Below are positions 25,874 to 35,467 of a DNA stretch of 64,000 nt, piece by piece; position 1 is the stretch's first letter, and each line of letters starts with the position of its first letter. The stretch covers positions 1 to 64,000 of the forward strand of contig NZ_VMHN01000008.1 in the NCBI RefSeq assembly GCF_008795955.1, read 5' to 3'. This stretch comes from Marinobacter denitrificans (GTDB lineage Bacteria > Pseudomonadota > Gammaproteobacteria > Pseudomonadales > Oleiphilaceae). The notes beneath the pieces are model-generated. The model worked only from the letters and a program-made list of their open reading frames with translations, had not been told where the DNA came from and searched no databases. A program made the translations under genes and the position numbers.

Positions 25874-28693
25874 TCAGGCAAACGAACGGGACTCACCCTG
25901 TCCTTCGACGTTGGTGACGCAACGACCACAGAGATCGTTGTACTGCTCGCTCTGGCCAACATCTGCGCGATGGTGCCAGCAACGTTCGCACTTGGCATGG
26001 CTGGCAGGGGCAACTTTCACCAACAGCCCTTCATGGGAAGTCTGTTCGGCATCACCAGCCTCGGACACCGGCTTCACCGTAGCCCCAGAGGTGATGAGCA
26101 CAAAGCGAAGCTCTTCACCTAGATAGTTCAGGTCCTGTGCCAGATCGCCTTCGCAGTAAAGCGTCACTTCCGCGCTCAGGGAACCCTTGATTTCACCACG
26201 ACCACGGGACTCTTCGAGGCATTTGTTCACCGCCTCTTTTACGCTGTAGATCCGGCTCCAGTAATCACGGCCAAGCTCTACGTTATCCGGCAGCGCTGTC
26301 AGGCCTTCATACCAGGTTTCATAAAACACGGTATCGCCACGCTTGCCAGGCAGGTGCTGCCAGATTTCATCAGCGGTGAAACTCAAGATAGGTGCGATCC
26401 AACGCACCAGGGCTTCCGCCACATGATACAGGGCTGTCTGGCAGGAGCGACGCTCGCGGCTATTGGCCTGGGTGGTGTACTGGCGGTCCTTGATGATATC
26501 CAGATAGAAGCCGCCCAGGGTGGCCTCACAGAAGTTGTATACCTTCTGGTAAATGCGCAAGAAAGCGTAGTTCTGGTAATCCTCGTTCAGCTCTTCCTGC
26601 AGCTGCAGGGCCTTGTCCACCATCCAGCGGTCCAGGGCTATCATGTCTTCCGGTGCGACAGCGTGCTGCTCCGGATCGAAACCGGTGAGATTGCTGAGCA
26701 GGAAGCGGGCCGTGTTACGGATGCGGCGATAGCCGTCCGCGGTCTGTTTGAGGATATCCTTGGAAACGGTCATTTCACCGCTGTAATCAGTAGCCGACAC
26801 CCAAAGGCGCAGAATATCCGCCCCCAGCTCGTTCATCACTTCCTGCGGCGCAATCACATTGCCCAGGGACTTGGACATCTTGCGGCCCTTGCCATCGACA
26901 GTGAAGCCGTGGGTCAGCACCTGCTTGTAAGGCGCCACGCCATTCATTGCAATGGAAGTTTTCAGGGAGGACTGGAACCAGCCACGGTGCTGGTCAGACC
27001 CTTCCAGGTAAAGATCCGCCGGGAACTGGCCCAGCTCCGCGCGGGGGCGCAGCACGGACTCGTGGGTCACGCCAGAATCAAACCACACGTCCAGGGTGTC
27101 CATGACCTTCTCGTACTGGTCAGCATCGCTGCCCAAAAGCTCTGTGGTGTCAATGTCGTACCAGGCGTCAATGCCGCCCTTTTCGATCTCTTTTGCCACG
27201 GCTTCGATCAGGTTCTGGGTGTCCGGATGCAGCTCCTGGGTTTCCTTGTGGATAAACAGGGTGATTGGCACACCCCAGGTGCGCTGACGGGAGATACACC
27301 AGTCCGGGGACTGCTTGAACATGGCCTCGATACGGTTCTGTCCCCAGGCAGGCACCCACCGCACGCCCTTGATGGCCTCCAAGGCGTCGTTCCGAAGGTT
27401 TTCCTTCTCCATGCTGATAAACCACTGGGGGGTGGCGCGATAGATCAGTGGAGTCTTGGTCCGCCAGCAGTGCGGGTAACTGTGGCTGAACTTCTGGGCC
27501 CGAACAAGCTTGCCCTCACGTTCCAGGGCCGAGCACACCGGATCATCGGCTTTGTAGACGTGCACTCCGGCAAACTCCCCGGCGGCCTGAGTATAGGTGC
27601 CGTCGGCCTTGACCAGGCTTATGGTGTCAATGCCATAGGCCTTGCCTACTTCAAAATCTTCCATACCGTGGTCAGGCGCGGTATGAACCGCGCCAGTACC
27701 GGCGTCAGTAGATACATGGTCGCCCAGGATGAGCGGAACCTGCTTGTCATATACCGGATGCCTGAGAGCCACGTTTTCCAGGGAAGCGCCCGGCACAGTC
27801 GCCAACACCTCATAATTCTCAACATCCCAACGTGACATGATGCCATCGACCATGTCCGCGGCGACAATCATCCGCTCGGGGCCCTGACCGGCATCAACCT
27901 GTACCAGCGCATAGTCCAGTTCCGCGTGGATGGAAACCGCCTGGTTTGCCGGAATAGTCCAGGGGGTGGTGGTCCAGATCACCACCGAGACGTCACCCTC
28001 ACCTTTGTCCGTACGGAACAAATCGAGCACCTGCGCCTGATCCACCACGGTGAAACGCACATCGATCTGTACCGAGGTCTTGTCCTGGTACTCCACTTCG
28101 GCTTCTGCCAGCGCAGACTGCCCCACGACGCTCCAGTAAACCGGTTTGAACCCGCGAACCAGGTGCCCCTTGGCGATGATTTTTCCCAGAGCCCGCACAA
28201 TGCCCGCTTCCACTTTCGGGTCCATGGTCAGGTAGGGTTTTTCCCACTCGCCCATAACCCCGAGGCGGATAAAATCGGTTTTCTGGCCGGCGATCTGCTT
28301 GGCGGCGTAGTCACGGCATGCCTGACGGAAGGTCTTATAGTCCACCTTCACCCCCGCCTTACCGATTTCCTGTTCGACTTTGTGCTCTATGGGCAGGCCA
28401 TGACAGTCCCATCCCGGCACGTAAGGGGCGTCATAGCCCATAAAGCTACGAGACTTGACGATCATGTCCTTGAGAATCTTGTTGACCGCATGACCGATAT
28501 GAATGCTGCCGTTGGCGTAAGGAGGGCCATCGTGAAGGATGAACTTTTCCTGGCCTTCCCGCTGCTGGCGCAGGGTGCCGTAGACATCCAGCTCCTGCCA
28601 GCGCTTGAGCATATCTGGCTCACGCTTGGCGAGGTTACCGCGCATCGGGAAGGCGGTTTCAGGCAGATTCAGAGTGTGCTTGTAGTCGCTCAT
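25874..28693 (-). CDS. ileS: Isoleucyl-tRNA synthetase
   Basis: Charges tRNA-Ile; class I synthetase of 939 aa (E. coli 938). HIGH motif in SIHIGHAVNK, KMSKS in GRKMSKSLGN, the editing domain between them, and a C-terminal zinc finger (CERCWHHRADVG and CGRCVTN). The bacterial type 1, mupirocin-sensitive form is suggested by the zinc finger and length. Start at 28693 matches the family; 35 bp separate it from ribF. Confidence 0.97.
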   Translation of the reverse strand: MSDYKHTLNLPETAFPMRGNLAKREPDMLKRWQELDVYGTLRQQREGQEKFILHDGPPYANGSIHIGHAVNKILKDMIVKSRSFMGYDAPYVPGWDCHGLPIEHKVEQEIGKAGVKVDYKTFRQACRDYAAKQIAGQKTDFIRLGVMGEWEKPYLTMDPKVEAGIVRALGKIIAKGHLVRGFKPVYWSVVGQSALAEAEVEYQDKTSVQIDVRFTVVDQAQVLDLFRTDKGEGDVSVVIWTTTPWTIPANQAVSIHAELDYALVQVDAGQGPERMIVAADMVDGIMSRWDVENYEVLATVPGASLENVALRHPVYDKQVPLILGDHVSTDAGTGAVHTAPDHGMEDFEVGKAYGIDTISLVKADGTYTQAAGEFAGVHVYKADDPVCSALEREGKLVRAQKFSHSYPHCWRTKTPLIYRATPQWFISMEKENLRNDALEAIKGVRWVPAWGQNRIEAMFKQSPDWCISRQRTWGVPITLFIHKETQELHPDTQNLIEAVAKEIEKGGIDAWYDIDTTELLGSDADQYEKVMDTLDVWFDSGVTHESVLRPRAELGQFPADLYLEGSDQHRGWFQSSLKTSIAMNGVAPYKQVLTHGFTVDGKGRKMSKSLGNVIAPQEVMNELGADILRLWVSATDYSGEMTVSKDILKQTADGYRRIRNTARFLLSNLTGFDPEQHAVAPEDMIALDRWMVDKALQLQEELNEDYQNYAFLRIYQKVYNFCEATLGGFYLDIIKDRQYTTQANSRERRSCQTALYHVAEALVRWIAPILSFTADEIWQHLPGKRGDTVFYETWYEGLTALPDNVELGRDYWSRIYSVKEAVNKCLEESRGRGEIKGSLSAEVTLYCEGDLAQDLNYLGEELRFVLITSGATVKPVSEAGDAEQTSHEGLLVKVAPASHAKCERCWHHRADVGQSEQYNDLCGRCVTNVEGQGESRSFA

Positions 28694-28728
28694 GGTAATG
28701 GTGCGTAGCTCTGGTTGATAAATGTCGG

Positions 28729-29700
28729 TCAGTGTCCGGTGGCTGAAGAGCCATGGACTGCAATCCAAGCCCGGGCGTTATCGAAATCGCGGGCAATCTG
28801 CTGCTTCAGGTCATCCACCGAGTCGAATTTCACTTCGTCCCGCAAGGCATGGCGGAAAACCACATCCAGTCGCTGGCCATAAAGTGTGCCAGTAAAGTCA
28901 AACAGGTGCACTTCTAACGACGGCTGCTTGCCATCCACCGTGGGGCGCAACCCGATATTGGCCACGCCGTCGAATACCCGGCCGTCTTCCAGGGTGGCGC
29001 TGACCACGTAAACGCCTTTCAGCGCCGGCATCTGGGGTAGCAACACGTTTGCGGTCGGTGCGCCGATCTGCCGGCCGAGCTGGCGCCCGTAAACCACCCG
29101 CCCGCGGATGCGATAGGGATGGCCCAGCAGCTCTTCAGCCTCCTCTATCCGGTTCTCCGCCAATACGTTACGAATCCGGGTACTGCTGACACGCTCGCCG
29201 TTAACGGTGACCGTACGGGTATTTTCCACGGTGAATCCACGCTGTTCGCCGACTTCCCGCAGCAGTGCAAAGTCACCTGCCCTGTCGCAGCCAAAGCGGA
29301 AATCATCCCCCACCACCAGGTGGCGAACGCCAAGCCCCTCGATCAGTACATCCTCGATGAACCCCATGCCGGAATAGCTGCGGAACTTCTCGTTAAACCG
29401 CAGGCACAACACAACATCAATCCCGGATGCCAACAGTGATTCGAATTTCTGCCGGAATGCCGTTAACCGCGGCGGAGCCTCCATGCCCTGGAAAAACTCA
29501 CGGGGCTGAGGCTCGAACACCATGACAACGGACGGCACGCCAAGCTCAAGGGCCTTCTCATGAACCTGGTCGATGATGGTCTGGTGCCCCAGGTGAACTC
29601 CGTCGAAATTCCCGATAGTTGCAACGCAGCCATTCGCCAGCGGCCCATCAGCCTGCTGCGCAAAGTTTTTCAGGTTGGTCAGGCCCCGGATCAGACGCAT
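28729..29700 (-). CDS. ribF: Bifunctional riboflavin kinase / FAD synthetase
   Basis: Converts riboflavin to FMN and then FAD. The N-terminal nucleotidyltransferase half has the GNFDGVHLGHQ motif near residue 32 and GDDFRFG, and the C-terminal flavokinase half has GAPTANV and the segment FDGVANIGLRPTV. 323 aa. First in the ribF-ileS-lspA-fkpB-ispH series; 65 bp after murJ, the order also seen in pseudomonads. Confidence 0.96.
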   Translation of the reverse strand: MRLIRGLTNLKNFAQQADGPLANGCVATIGNFDGVHLGHQTIIDQVHEKALELGVPSVVMVFEPQPREFFQGMEAPPRLTAFRQKFESLLASGIDVVLCLRFNEKFRSYSGMGFIEDVLIEGLGVRHLVVGDDFRFGCDRAGDFALLREVGEQRGFTVENTRTVTVNGERVSSTRIRNVLAENRIEEAEELLGHPYRIRGRVVYGRQLGRQIGAPTANVLLPQMPALKGVYVVSATLEDGRVFDGVANIGLRPTVDGKQPSLEVHLFDFTGTLYGQRLDVVFRHALRDEVKFDSVDDLKQQIARDFDNARAWIAVHGSSATGH

Positions 29701-29765
29701 GTAAAGCGAACCCTTGTTTGCCAGCGTTGCATGGTTTCACTGATGAGAAAACGCGCGATTATAAC

Positions 29766-31346
29766 CTACCTGTGGCGGAAATGTCTTACCCGAACCCCAG
29801 CCAGTGCCAACACGATAAAATACACAGCAACGCCGGAGACTACGAGAATACCCATATCGGTCGCGCGCTGAAGACCTCCCGCCCCCAGCCACCGATCAAC
29901 CGGTGGTTGCAGCCACAGTATCGCAACGGCCAGCGCCACGTTTGCAAGCCCGATCTGAATCAGGAACCGGGGCCAGCCGGGCTGCCACTTCCAGGCACCT
30001 TCCTTTATCAAGCCCCGCCACAACAGACCGGTGTTCAGCCAGGCTGACAGAGACGTGGCCAAAGCCAGCCCTGCGTGTGCCAACGGGAAGATCAGCGCCA
30101 GGTTGAACACCATATTGGCCACCATCGCAATGATCCCGATCTTGACCGGAGTCTTGGTGTCTTCGCGGGCGAAATAGCCCGGCGCCAACACCTTGATCAG
30201 CATGAAGGCGAGCAGCCCTGCGGAGTAAGCACGCAGGCTCTGGGCCGCCATGGACACATCCCTGTCGGTCACCTCCCCATAATGGAACAGGGTTGCGATC
30301 AACGGTTCCGCCAGCAGGGCCAGCGCCAGCGCAGCTGGCAAGCCGATCAGAAGAACAGCCCGAACGGCCCAGTCCAGCGTTGCGGCGAACTTGTCGGGCG
30401 ATGCAGCGGTATGTTTACGGGAAAGGTTCGGAAGGATTACGGTGGCGATGGCAATACCGAATACACCCAGAGGCAGCTCAGCCAGCCTGTCCGAGTAATA
30501 CAGCCAGGAAACGCTGCCGGTCTGCAGAAACGATGCGAGCACGGTGTCCAGCAACAGGTTGATCTGGCTCACTGAGACCCCGAACAGTGCCGGCACCATC
30601 AGTTTCAGGATTCGGCTAACGCCTTCGTGTTTGTAATCCACCCTGGGCCGCGGCATCAGCCCCAACTGCATCAGGAAAGGAAGCTGAAAGAAAAGCTGCA
30701 ACGCGCCGGCAATAAACACACCCCAAGCCAAAGCAATAATCGGCGTTTCCATCAACGGCGACAGGAAGATCGCGGCACCGATCATCGCCAGGTTCAGCAG
30801 TACGGGTGTAAACGCCGGCACCGCAAAGCGGTCGTAGCTGTTCAGGATGCCACCGGCAAAGGCCGTCAGTGATACCAGCAACAGGTACGGGAAGGTAATG
30901 CGCAGCATGTCGCTGGCCAGTCCGAACTTGACGTTGTCATCCAGGAAACCCGGCGCGAAAATCGCAGTCAACAGGGGCGCGCCCAACATGGCAACAATGG
31001 TCACCCCAAGCAGCACCAAACCCAGGGAGCCGGCAACGGCGTTGACCAGGCGCCGGACCTCAGTAACGGACTCCTGCTCCCGATAGGAGGAAAGCACTGG
31101 CACAAAGGCCTGTGAAAAGGCTCCCTCGGCGAACAGGCGACGCAGGAAGTTAGGAATTTTGAAGGCAACGAAGAAGGCGTCGGCACTTGCACCAGCACCG
31201 AAATAACGGGCAATCACCATGTCCCGCACCAGGCCGAGGACCCGCGACAGCATCGTCATTATGCCGACAACGCCAGATGACCTCAGCAGGCCCGGCGGCT
31301 TGGGCAATGCCTTCTGTTTTTCTCTGTGCTCAGGTTCGGACGACAT
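29766..31346 (-). CDS. murJ: Lipid II flippase MurJ
   Basis: Flips lipid II across the inner membrane for peptidoglycan synthesis. The product (526 aa) has about 14 hydrophobic segments and the MviN signature near the N-terminus (SRVLGLVRDMVIARYFGAG, ADAFFVAFKIPNFLRRLFAE). The ATG at 31346 is used; an upstream TTG (31361) is unlikely. Upstream 31347-31500 must hold the promoter; it was not resolved. Confidence 0.96.
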   Translation of the reverse strand: MSSEPEHREKQKALPKPPGLLRSSGVVGIMTMLSRVLGLVRDMVIARYFGAGASADAFFVAFKIPNFLRRLFAEGAFSQAFVPVLSSYREQESVTEVRRLVNAVAGSLGLVLLGVTIVAMLGAPLLTAIFAPGFLDDNVKFGLASDMLRITFPYLLLVSLTAFAGGILNSYDRFAVPAFTPVLLNLAMIGAAIFLSPLMETPIIALAWGVFIAGALQLFFQLPFLMQLGLMPRPRVDYKHEGVSRILKLMVPALFGVSVSQINLLLDTVLASFLQTGSVSWLYYSDRLAELPLGVFGIAIATVILPNLSRKHTAASPDKFAATLDWAVRAVLLIGLPAALALALLAEPLIATLFHYGEVTDRDVSMAAQSLRAYSAGLLAFMLIKVLAPGYFAREDTKTPVKIGIIAMVANMVFNLALIFPLAHAGLALATSLSAWLNTGLLWRGLIKEGAWKWQPGWPRFLIQIGLANVALAVAILWLQPPVDRWLGAGGLQRATDMGILVVSGVAVYFIVLALAGVRVRHFRHR

Positions 31347-31501
31347 TCGTGGCCTGGACAATGGTTTAATTGATTCGGGAGTTTGCCGGGACTCAACGGC
31401 CCTGATTTCGGTATTTACGTAAGGCCTTCAGGAGCTCTCCGGCAATGAGCGGCGAGTTTACCACAGGCCTTGTGGATACCGGGATGAAATACCGTTGAGT
31501 C

Positions 31502-31530
31502 TTGACATTTTGGGGCGTTGGCGGCATAGT
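31502..31530 (+). promoter_or_regulatory. Promoter of rpsT
   Basis: TTGACA (31502-31507), 17-base spacer, CATAGT (31525-31530). The -35 is perfect and the spacing optimal. The leader would be about 95 bases. Confidence 0.6.
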
Positions 31531-31631
31531 TCCGCGTCATTTATTTCGACGCGCTGGTTTTGGCGCGCCCGCGATTTTTTACGAATCGTTTCACACGAAT
31601 TTCGGATTTCACAGATCTCAGGAGTTATACG

Positions 31632-31901
31632 GTGGCAAATTCCCCGCAAGCCAAGAAGCGCGCACGTCAGAACGAGAAGAACCGCAAGCACAATGCCAGC
31701 CTGCGTTCCATGGCGCGTACTTATATCAAGAAAGTCCAAGCGAACATTGAAGCCGGCAAGCCGGAAGAAGCAGAAGCCGCTTTCCAGAAGGCTCAGCCGA
31801 TTATGGACAGCATGGTTAACAAGGGTGTGTTCGCCAAGAACAAGATTGCTCGTCAGAAGAGCCGTCTGAGTGCCCGCATCAAAGCTCTGAAGAGCGCGTA
31901 A
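31632..31901 (+). CDS. rpsT: 30S ribosomal protein S20
   Basis: Primary 16S rRNA-binding protein of the small subunit, 89 aa, highly basic and helical (starts ANSPQAKKRARQNEKNRKHN). It starts at a GTG at 31632, preceded by AGGAG; an unusual start codon, which in E. coli rpsT (UUG) is linked to autoregulation of translation. An upstream ATG reading would add 24 residues unlike S20. Stands alone, with a terminator at 31929-31954. Confidence 0.97.
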   Translation: MANSPQAKKRARQNEKNRKHNASLRSMARTYIKKVQANIEAGKPEEAEAAFQKAQPIMDSMVNKGVFAKNKIARQKSRLSARIKALKSA

Positions 31902-31928
31902 ATCGCTCTTTCGGAACTTTGAATGAAG

Positions 31929-31954
31929 AAACCGGCCGATTGGCCGGTTTTTTT
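31929..31954 (+). terminator. Rho-independent terminator of rpsT
   Basis: AAACCGGCC and GGCCGGTTT form a 9-bp stem with a 4-base loop, followed by TTTT. About 30 bp after the rpsT stop. Confidence 0.85.
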
Positions 31955-31992
31955 GTGCCCACTGATTATCTTGCCTGACCGATCCGGACCAC

Positions 31993-32103
31993 AGGCAGCA
32001 CTGACCACCCACTCCGAAAACACGCCGTGAACCCATCCATGGGGGCTCGGCATTGCCATCCCTGGCAATGCACGGTTTTCGGAGCAGGTGGTCAGCCCTG
32101 CCT
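31993..32103 (-). repeat. Palindromic element F (covarying-arm family), between rpsT and proB
   Basis: Arms 31993-32021 and 32075-32103 pair at 25 of 29 positions. Read on the minus strand the core has a perfect 9-bp hairpin GCATTGCCA/TGGCAATGC with loop GGGA, then CGAGCC, a 4-bp hairpin CCCA/TGGG with loop TGGA, and the tail TTCACGGCGT. Subfamily II with D and E. Confidence 0.82.
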
Positions 32104-32123
32104 CCAGAGTTGGGAGGTCACTC

Positions 32124-33248
32124 CTAGACAATCACCATGTTGTCTCGGTGGATCATTTCTTCGTCGGAAATGTAGCCCAGCACCTCTGTTATCCGTGTGC
32201 TGGCGCGGCCGGCGATGGCTCTTGCTTCGTCGGCATCGTAGTTGACCAGACCGCGGGCAATTTCCTTGCCGTTCTCGTCGACGCAGGAGACCATTTCGCC
32301 GCGGCGGAACTGACCGGAGACGCTTTTTACACCCACCGGTAGCAGGCTGCGGCCGCCCCTGCAGAGAACGTTGACGGCGCCCTGGTCGAGGGTGAGCTTG
32401 CCACGAGTCTGGAGGTGGCTGGCCAGCCACTGTTTGCGGGCGGCAATTCGGCCCTGTTCAGGCAGCAGAAGGGTTCCGATGCTTTCGCCGTCCCGCAGGC
32501 GGGCGATGGCTTTTTCGATCCGTCCGCCGACGATAACGGTGAAAGCACCGGAGCGCGCGGCCAGGCGGGCTGCGCGAACTTTGGTCTGCATGCCACCGCG
32601 ACCAAGGGCGCCGGCTCCGCCAGCAGCCATGGCGTCGAGTTCGGAATCGCTGGCAAGGCGCTCGTCCACCATTTGAGCGTCCGGGTTTTTGCGGGGGTCC
32701 TTATCGAACAGGCCGAGCTGGTCAGTGAGTATGATCAGGCCGTCAGCTTCGATCAGGTTGGCGACCAACGCACCCAGGGTGTCATTGTCGCCGAAGCGAA
32801 TTTCGTCGGTGACTACAGTGTCGTTTTCGTTGACGATCGGCACTACCCCGAAATCCAGCAACGCCCTCAGGGTACTGCGGGCGTTGAGGTAGCGCTTGCG
32901 ATCAGAAAGGTCATCGTGGGTCAGCAGGATCTGTGCGGTATGTATGTCGTGGCGCTTGAACTGGGCCTCCCAGGTCTGCACCAGCCCCATCTGACCAACG
33001 GCTGCTGCGGCTTGAAGTTCGTGCAGCTGTTCTGGGCGAACCGTCCAGCCCAAGCGGCTCATGCCCTCAGCCACAGATCCTGAAGAGACAATAACCACTT
33101 CAACCCCATCACTGACCAATTCTGCAATCTGGTCGACCCATAACCCAAGGGCAGCCACATCCAGACCACGGCCATCGTTCGTAAGCAGTGCACTTCCGAT
33201 TTTAACGACCAGACGGCGAGCCTGGCGTAGCTGTATTCGTTTGCTCAT
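32124..33248 (-). CDS. proB: Glutamate 5-kinase
   Basis: First step of proline synthesis: ATP-dependent phosphorylation of glutamate, feedback-inhibited by proline. Amino acid kinase domain at residues 1-260 (VVKIGSALLTNDGRG, VSSGSVAEG, VNENDTVVTDEIRFGDND) and a C-terminal PUA domain (LTLDQGAVNVL onwards), 374 aa. Follows obgE on the minus strand as in pseudomonads. Both sides of the gene carry a palindromic element in opposite orientation (F and B). Confidence 0.96.
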   Translation of the reverse strand: MSKRIQLRQARRLVVKIGSALLTNDGRGLDVAALGLWVDQIAELVSDGVEVVIVSSGSVAEGMSRLGWTVRPEQLHELQAAAAVGQMGLVQTWEAQFKRHDIHTAQILLTHDDLSDRKRYLNARSTLRALLDFGVVPIVNENDTVVTDEIRFGDNDTLGALVANLIEADGLIILTDQLGLFDKDPRKNPDAQMVDERLASDSELDAMAAGGAGALGRGGMQTKVRAARLAARSGAFTVIVGGRIEKAIARLRDGESIGTLLLPEQGRIAARKQWLASHLQTRGKLTLDQGAVNVLCRGGRSLLPVGVKSVSGQFRRGEMVSCVDENGKEIARGLVNYDADEARAIAGRASTRITEVLGYISDEEMIHRDNMVIV

Positions 33249-33269
33249 GCTAACTCAATCCATGGATAA

Positions 33270-33371
33270 GCCGGCGGGCAGGGCGTTGCGGGACCGTCAA
33301 AAACAGGGATGTTTTTGTCGAGCGTACATGGATGTATTCACAGCGTGTCCCGCAACGCCCTGCCCGCTGGC
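33270..33371 (+). repeat. Palindromic element B (covarying-arm family), between proB and obgE
   Basis: Arms 33270-33294 and 33347-33371 pair at all 25 positions if one G-T wobble is counted. The core has CAAAAACA/TGTTTTTG with loop GGGA, CGAGC, a small hairpin with loop TGGA, and TTCACAGCGT. Core orientation plus. Nearly identical core to A and C but different arms from A. Confidence 0.85.
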
Positions 33372-33380
33372 GCTACTCCA

Positions 33381-34577
33381 TTACTCAGGAGCGTAAACTA
33401 CCTCGACATCGTAATCGTCGTCATCGAAGTCGTCGTCATCATCGTCACCCTGGCGGGCTTCGCGGCGGATCTGGCGCTCCGCTTCAATCCTCGCGCGCGC
33501 CTCTTCGTCCATCTGGCGACGGCGGGCAGCTTCTCTTTCGGCGAACTCGGGATTTTCAGCCTCTTCCCGGGCCTGATCTTCAATCCAGCGCATCACTGCC
33601 TGCGTGAGCGGCTTGGTGCCTTCACCGCTGAGGGCGGAGATGCTGAATACAGGGCCTTTCCAGCCGAGCTCGTCGATGATGGCCTGGCAATGGGCCTCCC
33701 GGTCTTCTTCCGAGACCATATCCACTTTGTTCAGCACCAGCCAACGCTCTCGGTTAGCCAGGGTTTCGCTGAATTTTTCCAGTTCATGCTCGATGGCGCG
33801 GACGCTTTCCACCGGCGAAGAGCCGTCATAAGGCGCCACGTCTACCAGATGCAGTAGCAAACGAGTGCGAACCAGGTGCTTCAGGAAGCGAATACCCAGC
33901 CCAGCGCCCTCTGCTGCGCCTTCAATCAGGCCGGGGATATCTGCAATCACGAAGCTCTGGTGAGCCTGTACGCTGACAACACCAAGATTGGGCACCAGCG
34001 TGGTGAACGGATAATCCGCCACTTTTGGTCGGGCCGCCGATACCGAACGGATAAAGGTCGACTTGCCTGCGTTGGGCATGCCCAGCAAACCGACATCCGC
34101 CAGTACTTTCAGCTCCAGCCTCAGGTTGCGAAGCTCGCCCTCTGAGCCCTTGGTGGTCTGGCGCGGAGCGCGATTCACCGAAGACTTGAAACGGGTATTA
34201 CCCAGGCCGTGAAAGCCAGCCTGCGCCACTTTCAGTCGCTCACCGGCGCGGGTCAGATCGCCCAGTACTTCATGGGTGTCCATGTCCACAACCGTGGTAC
34301 CTACTGGCACCGGCAATACCAGGTCTTCACCCTTGATACCGGTACAGTTACGGCCAGAGCCGGGCTGGCCGTTCTCGGCCTTGTGCTTGCGCTGGAACCG
34401 GTAATCGATCAGCGTATTGAGCGCGCTGTCGGCTTCCAGGTACACAGACCCACCGTCGCCGCCGTCACCACCATCGGGACCACCTTTGGGCACGTATTTT
34501 TCACGGCGAAAACTCAGGCAACCGTGGCCGCCCTTGCCCGCCTCAACAATGATGGTGGCTTCGTCTACGAACTTCAT
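33381..34577 (-). CDS. obgE: GTPase ObgE/CgtA
   Basis: Essential GTPase that binds the 50S subunit and links ribosome assembly to nutrient state. The N-terminal glycine-rich Obg fold (FRREKYVPKGGPDGGDGGDG), a G domain with Walker A GMPNAGKS and NKVD, and a C-terminal tail that is extremely acidic (runs of Asp) before the end. 398 aa. Start ATG at 34577 gives MKFVDEATI, the standard family beginning. Downstream of rplU-rpmA as in most gammaproteobacteria. Confidence 0.96.
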   Translation of the reverse strand: MKFVDEATIIVEAGKGGHGCLSFRREKYVPKGGPDGGDGGDGGSVYLEADSALNTLIDYRFQRKHKAENGQPGSGRNCTGIKGEDLVLPVPVGTTVVDMDTHEVLGDLTRAGERLKVAQAGFHGLGNTRFKSSVNRAPRQTTKGSEGELRNLRLELKVLADVGLLGMPNAGKSTFIRSVSAARPKVADYPFTTLVPNLGVVSVQAHQSFVIADIPGLIEGAAEGAGLGIRFLKHLVRTRLLLHLVDVAPYDGSSPVESVRAIEHELEKFSETLANRERWLVLNKVDMVSEEDREAHCQAIIDELGWKGPVFSISALSGEGTKPLTQAVMRWIEDQAREEAENPEFAEREAARRRQMDEEARARIEAERQIRREARQGDDDDDDFDDDDYDVEVVYAPE

Positions 34578-34612
34578 CACTCAACCCTTTGCGCACTGCG
34601 CATAAACTAAAA

Positions 34613-34645
34613 AGCCCCGCAGCCTCATGGAAGCTATGCGGGGCT
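34613..34645 (-). terminator. Terminator after rplU-rpmA
   Basis: On the minus strand AGCCCCGCA pairs with TGCGGGGCT (9 bp, 15-base loop) and is followed by TTTTA. It lies between rpmA and obgE, so obgE expression depends on read-through or on its own promoter. Confidence 0.8.
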
Positions 34646-34714
34646 CCAGGTGACTCTGATATCAAATCATATCAGGGCCGCCCAAGGTTCGACAGAACCC
34701 GAGATCGCCGCTGC

Positions 34715-34975
34715 TTACGCAGCCGGAACGATGCTCACGAACTTGCGGTTCTCAGGACCTTTCACTTCGAACTTGACCTGACCGTTTGCGGTCGCAAACA
34801 GGGTGTGGTCCTTGCCAAGGCCAACGTTGTGGCCCGGGTGAAAGCGGGTTCCACGCTGACGAACAATGATGCTGCCTGCAGATACAGTCTCACCGCCGAA
34901 GCGCTTCACACCAAGTCGTTTCGACTCGGAATCGCGACCGTTACGGGTACTACCTGCTGCCTTTTTATGAGCCAT
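34715..34975 (-). CDS. rpmA: 50S ribosomal protein L27
   Basis: Large-subunit protein whose N-terminus reaches the peptidyl transferase centre. 86 aa starting MAHKKAAGSTRNGRDSESK, with no N-terminal extension to be cleaved as in Firmicutes. Follows rplU by 36 bp; co-transcribed. Confidence 0.97.
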   Translation of the reverse strand: MAHKKAAGSTRNGRDSESKRLGVKRFGGETVSAGSIIVRQRGTRFHPGHNVGLGKDHTLFATANGQVKFEVKGPENRKFVSIVPAA

Positions 34976-35011
34976 TACCAGCCTCCTTATCTAAGGGGTT
35001 ACTCGAGGGTC

Positions 35012-35323
35012 TTAGCCCTGGATACCCGTGATCTTGACTTCAGTAAACCACTGACGGTGGCCCTGACGCTTCATGGAATGCTTCCGACGACGGAACTTGA
35101 TGATCTGGATCTTGTCGTGACGGCCGTGGCTAACCACTTCCGCTGTTACTTTGGCACCATCAACAATCGGCGCACCAACCTGAACCTTGTCACCATCAGC
35201 GATCAGCAGAACGCGGTCAAAATCGACGTTGCCGCCGGTTTCCACTTCCAGCTTTTCCAGCTTCAGAGTTTCGCCTTCTTTTACACGGTGCTGTTTACCA
35301 CCGCTAACAATAACTGCGTACAT
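35012..35323 (-). CDS. rplU: 50S ribosomal protein L21
   Basis: 23S rRNA-binding protein of 103 aa (MYAVIVSGGKQHRVKEGE), with the C-terminal signature typical of L21 (KFRRRKHSMKRQGHRQ). The ATG at 35323 has GGAGAA before it. It heads rplU-rpmA, behind a good promoter at 35433-35461 and a leader of about 100 bases that can form a long hairpin. Confidence 0.97.
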   Translation of the reverse strand: MYAVIVSGGKQHRVKEGETLKLEKLEVETGGNVDFDRVLLIADGDKVQVGAPIVDGAKVTAEVVSHGRHDKIQIIKFRRRKHSMKRQGHRQWFTEVKITGIQG

Positions 35324-35347
35324 TAACGTTCTCCGCGATTGACCCAT

Positions 35348-35403
35348 CCCTGCTCTTATCCACCTGGTTCTAAGGGAAGCGCTTCGGCAACCCTATAGCA
35401 GGG
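35348..35403 (-). promoter_or_regulatory. Structured rplU leader hairpin
   Basis: On the minus strand CCCTGCT (35397-35403) and AGCAGGG (35348-35354) close a hairpin with a nested AGGG/CCCT pair and an AAGCGCTT palindrome. It lies between the promoter and the rplU start. Autoregulation by L21 or a similar control is a guess from position. Confidence 0.35.
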
Positions 35404-35432
35404 AGCGCAGGTTGGGATGAGTTGGGCGCGTG

Positions 35433-35461
35433 ATTGTACGAAAACCGCCGGCGCTTTACAA
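35433..35461 (-). promoter_or_regulatory. Promoter of rplU-rpmA
   Basis: On the minus strand TTGTAA (35456-35461), 17-base spacer, TACAAT (35433-35438). About 110 bp before rplU. Confidence 0.6.
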
Positions 35462-35467
35462 GCCAAG

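Noticed and set aside
26354..27835. A 493-codon plus-strand open frame opposite ileS
   Set aside because: Entirely within ileS on the other strand; no ribosome binding site or domain.
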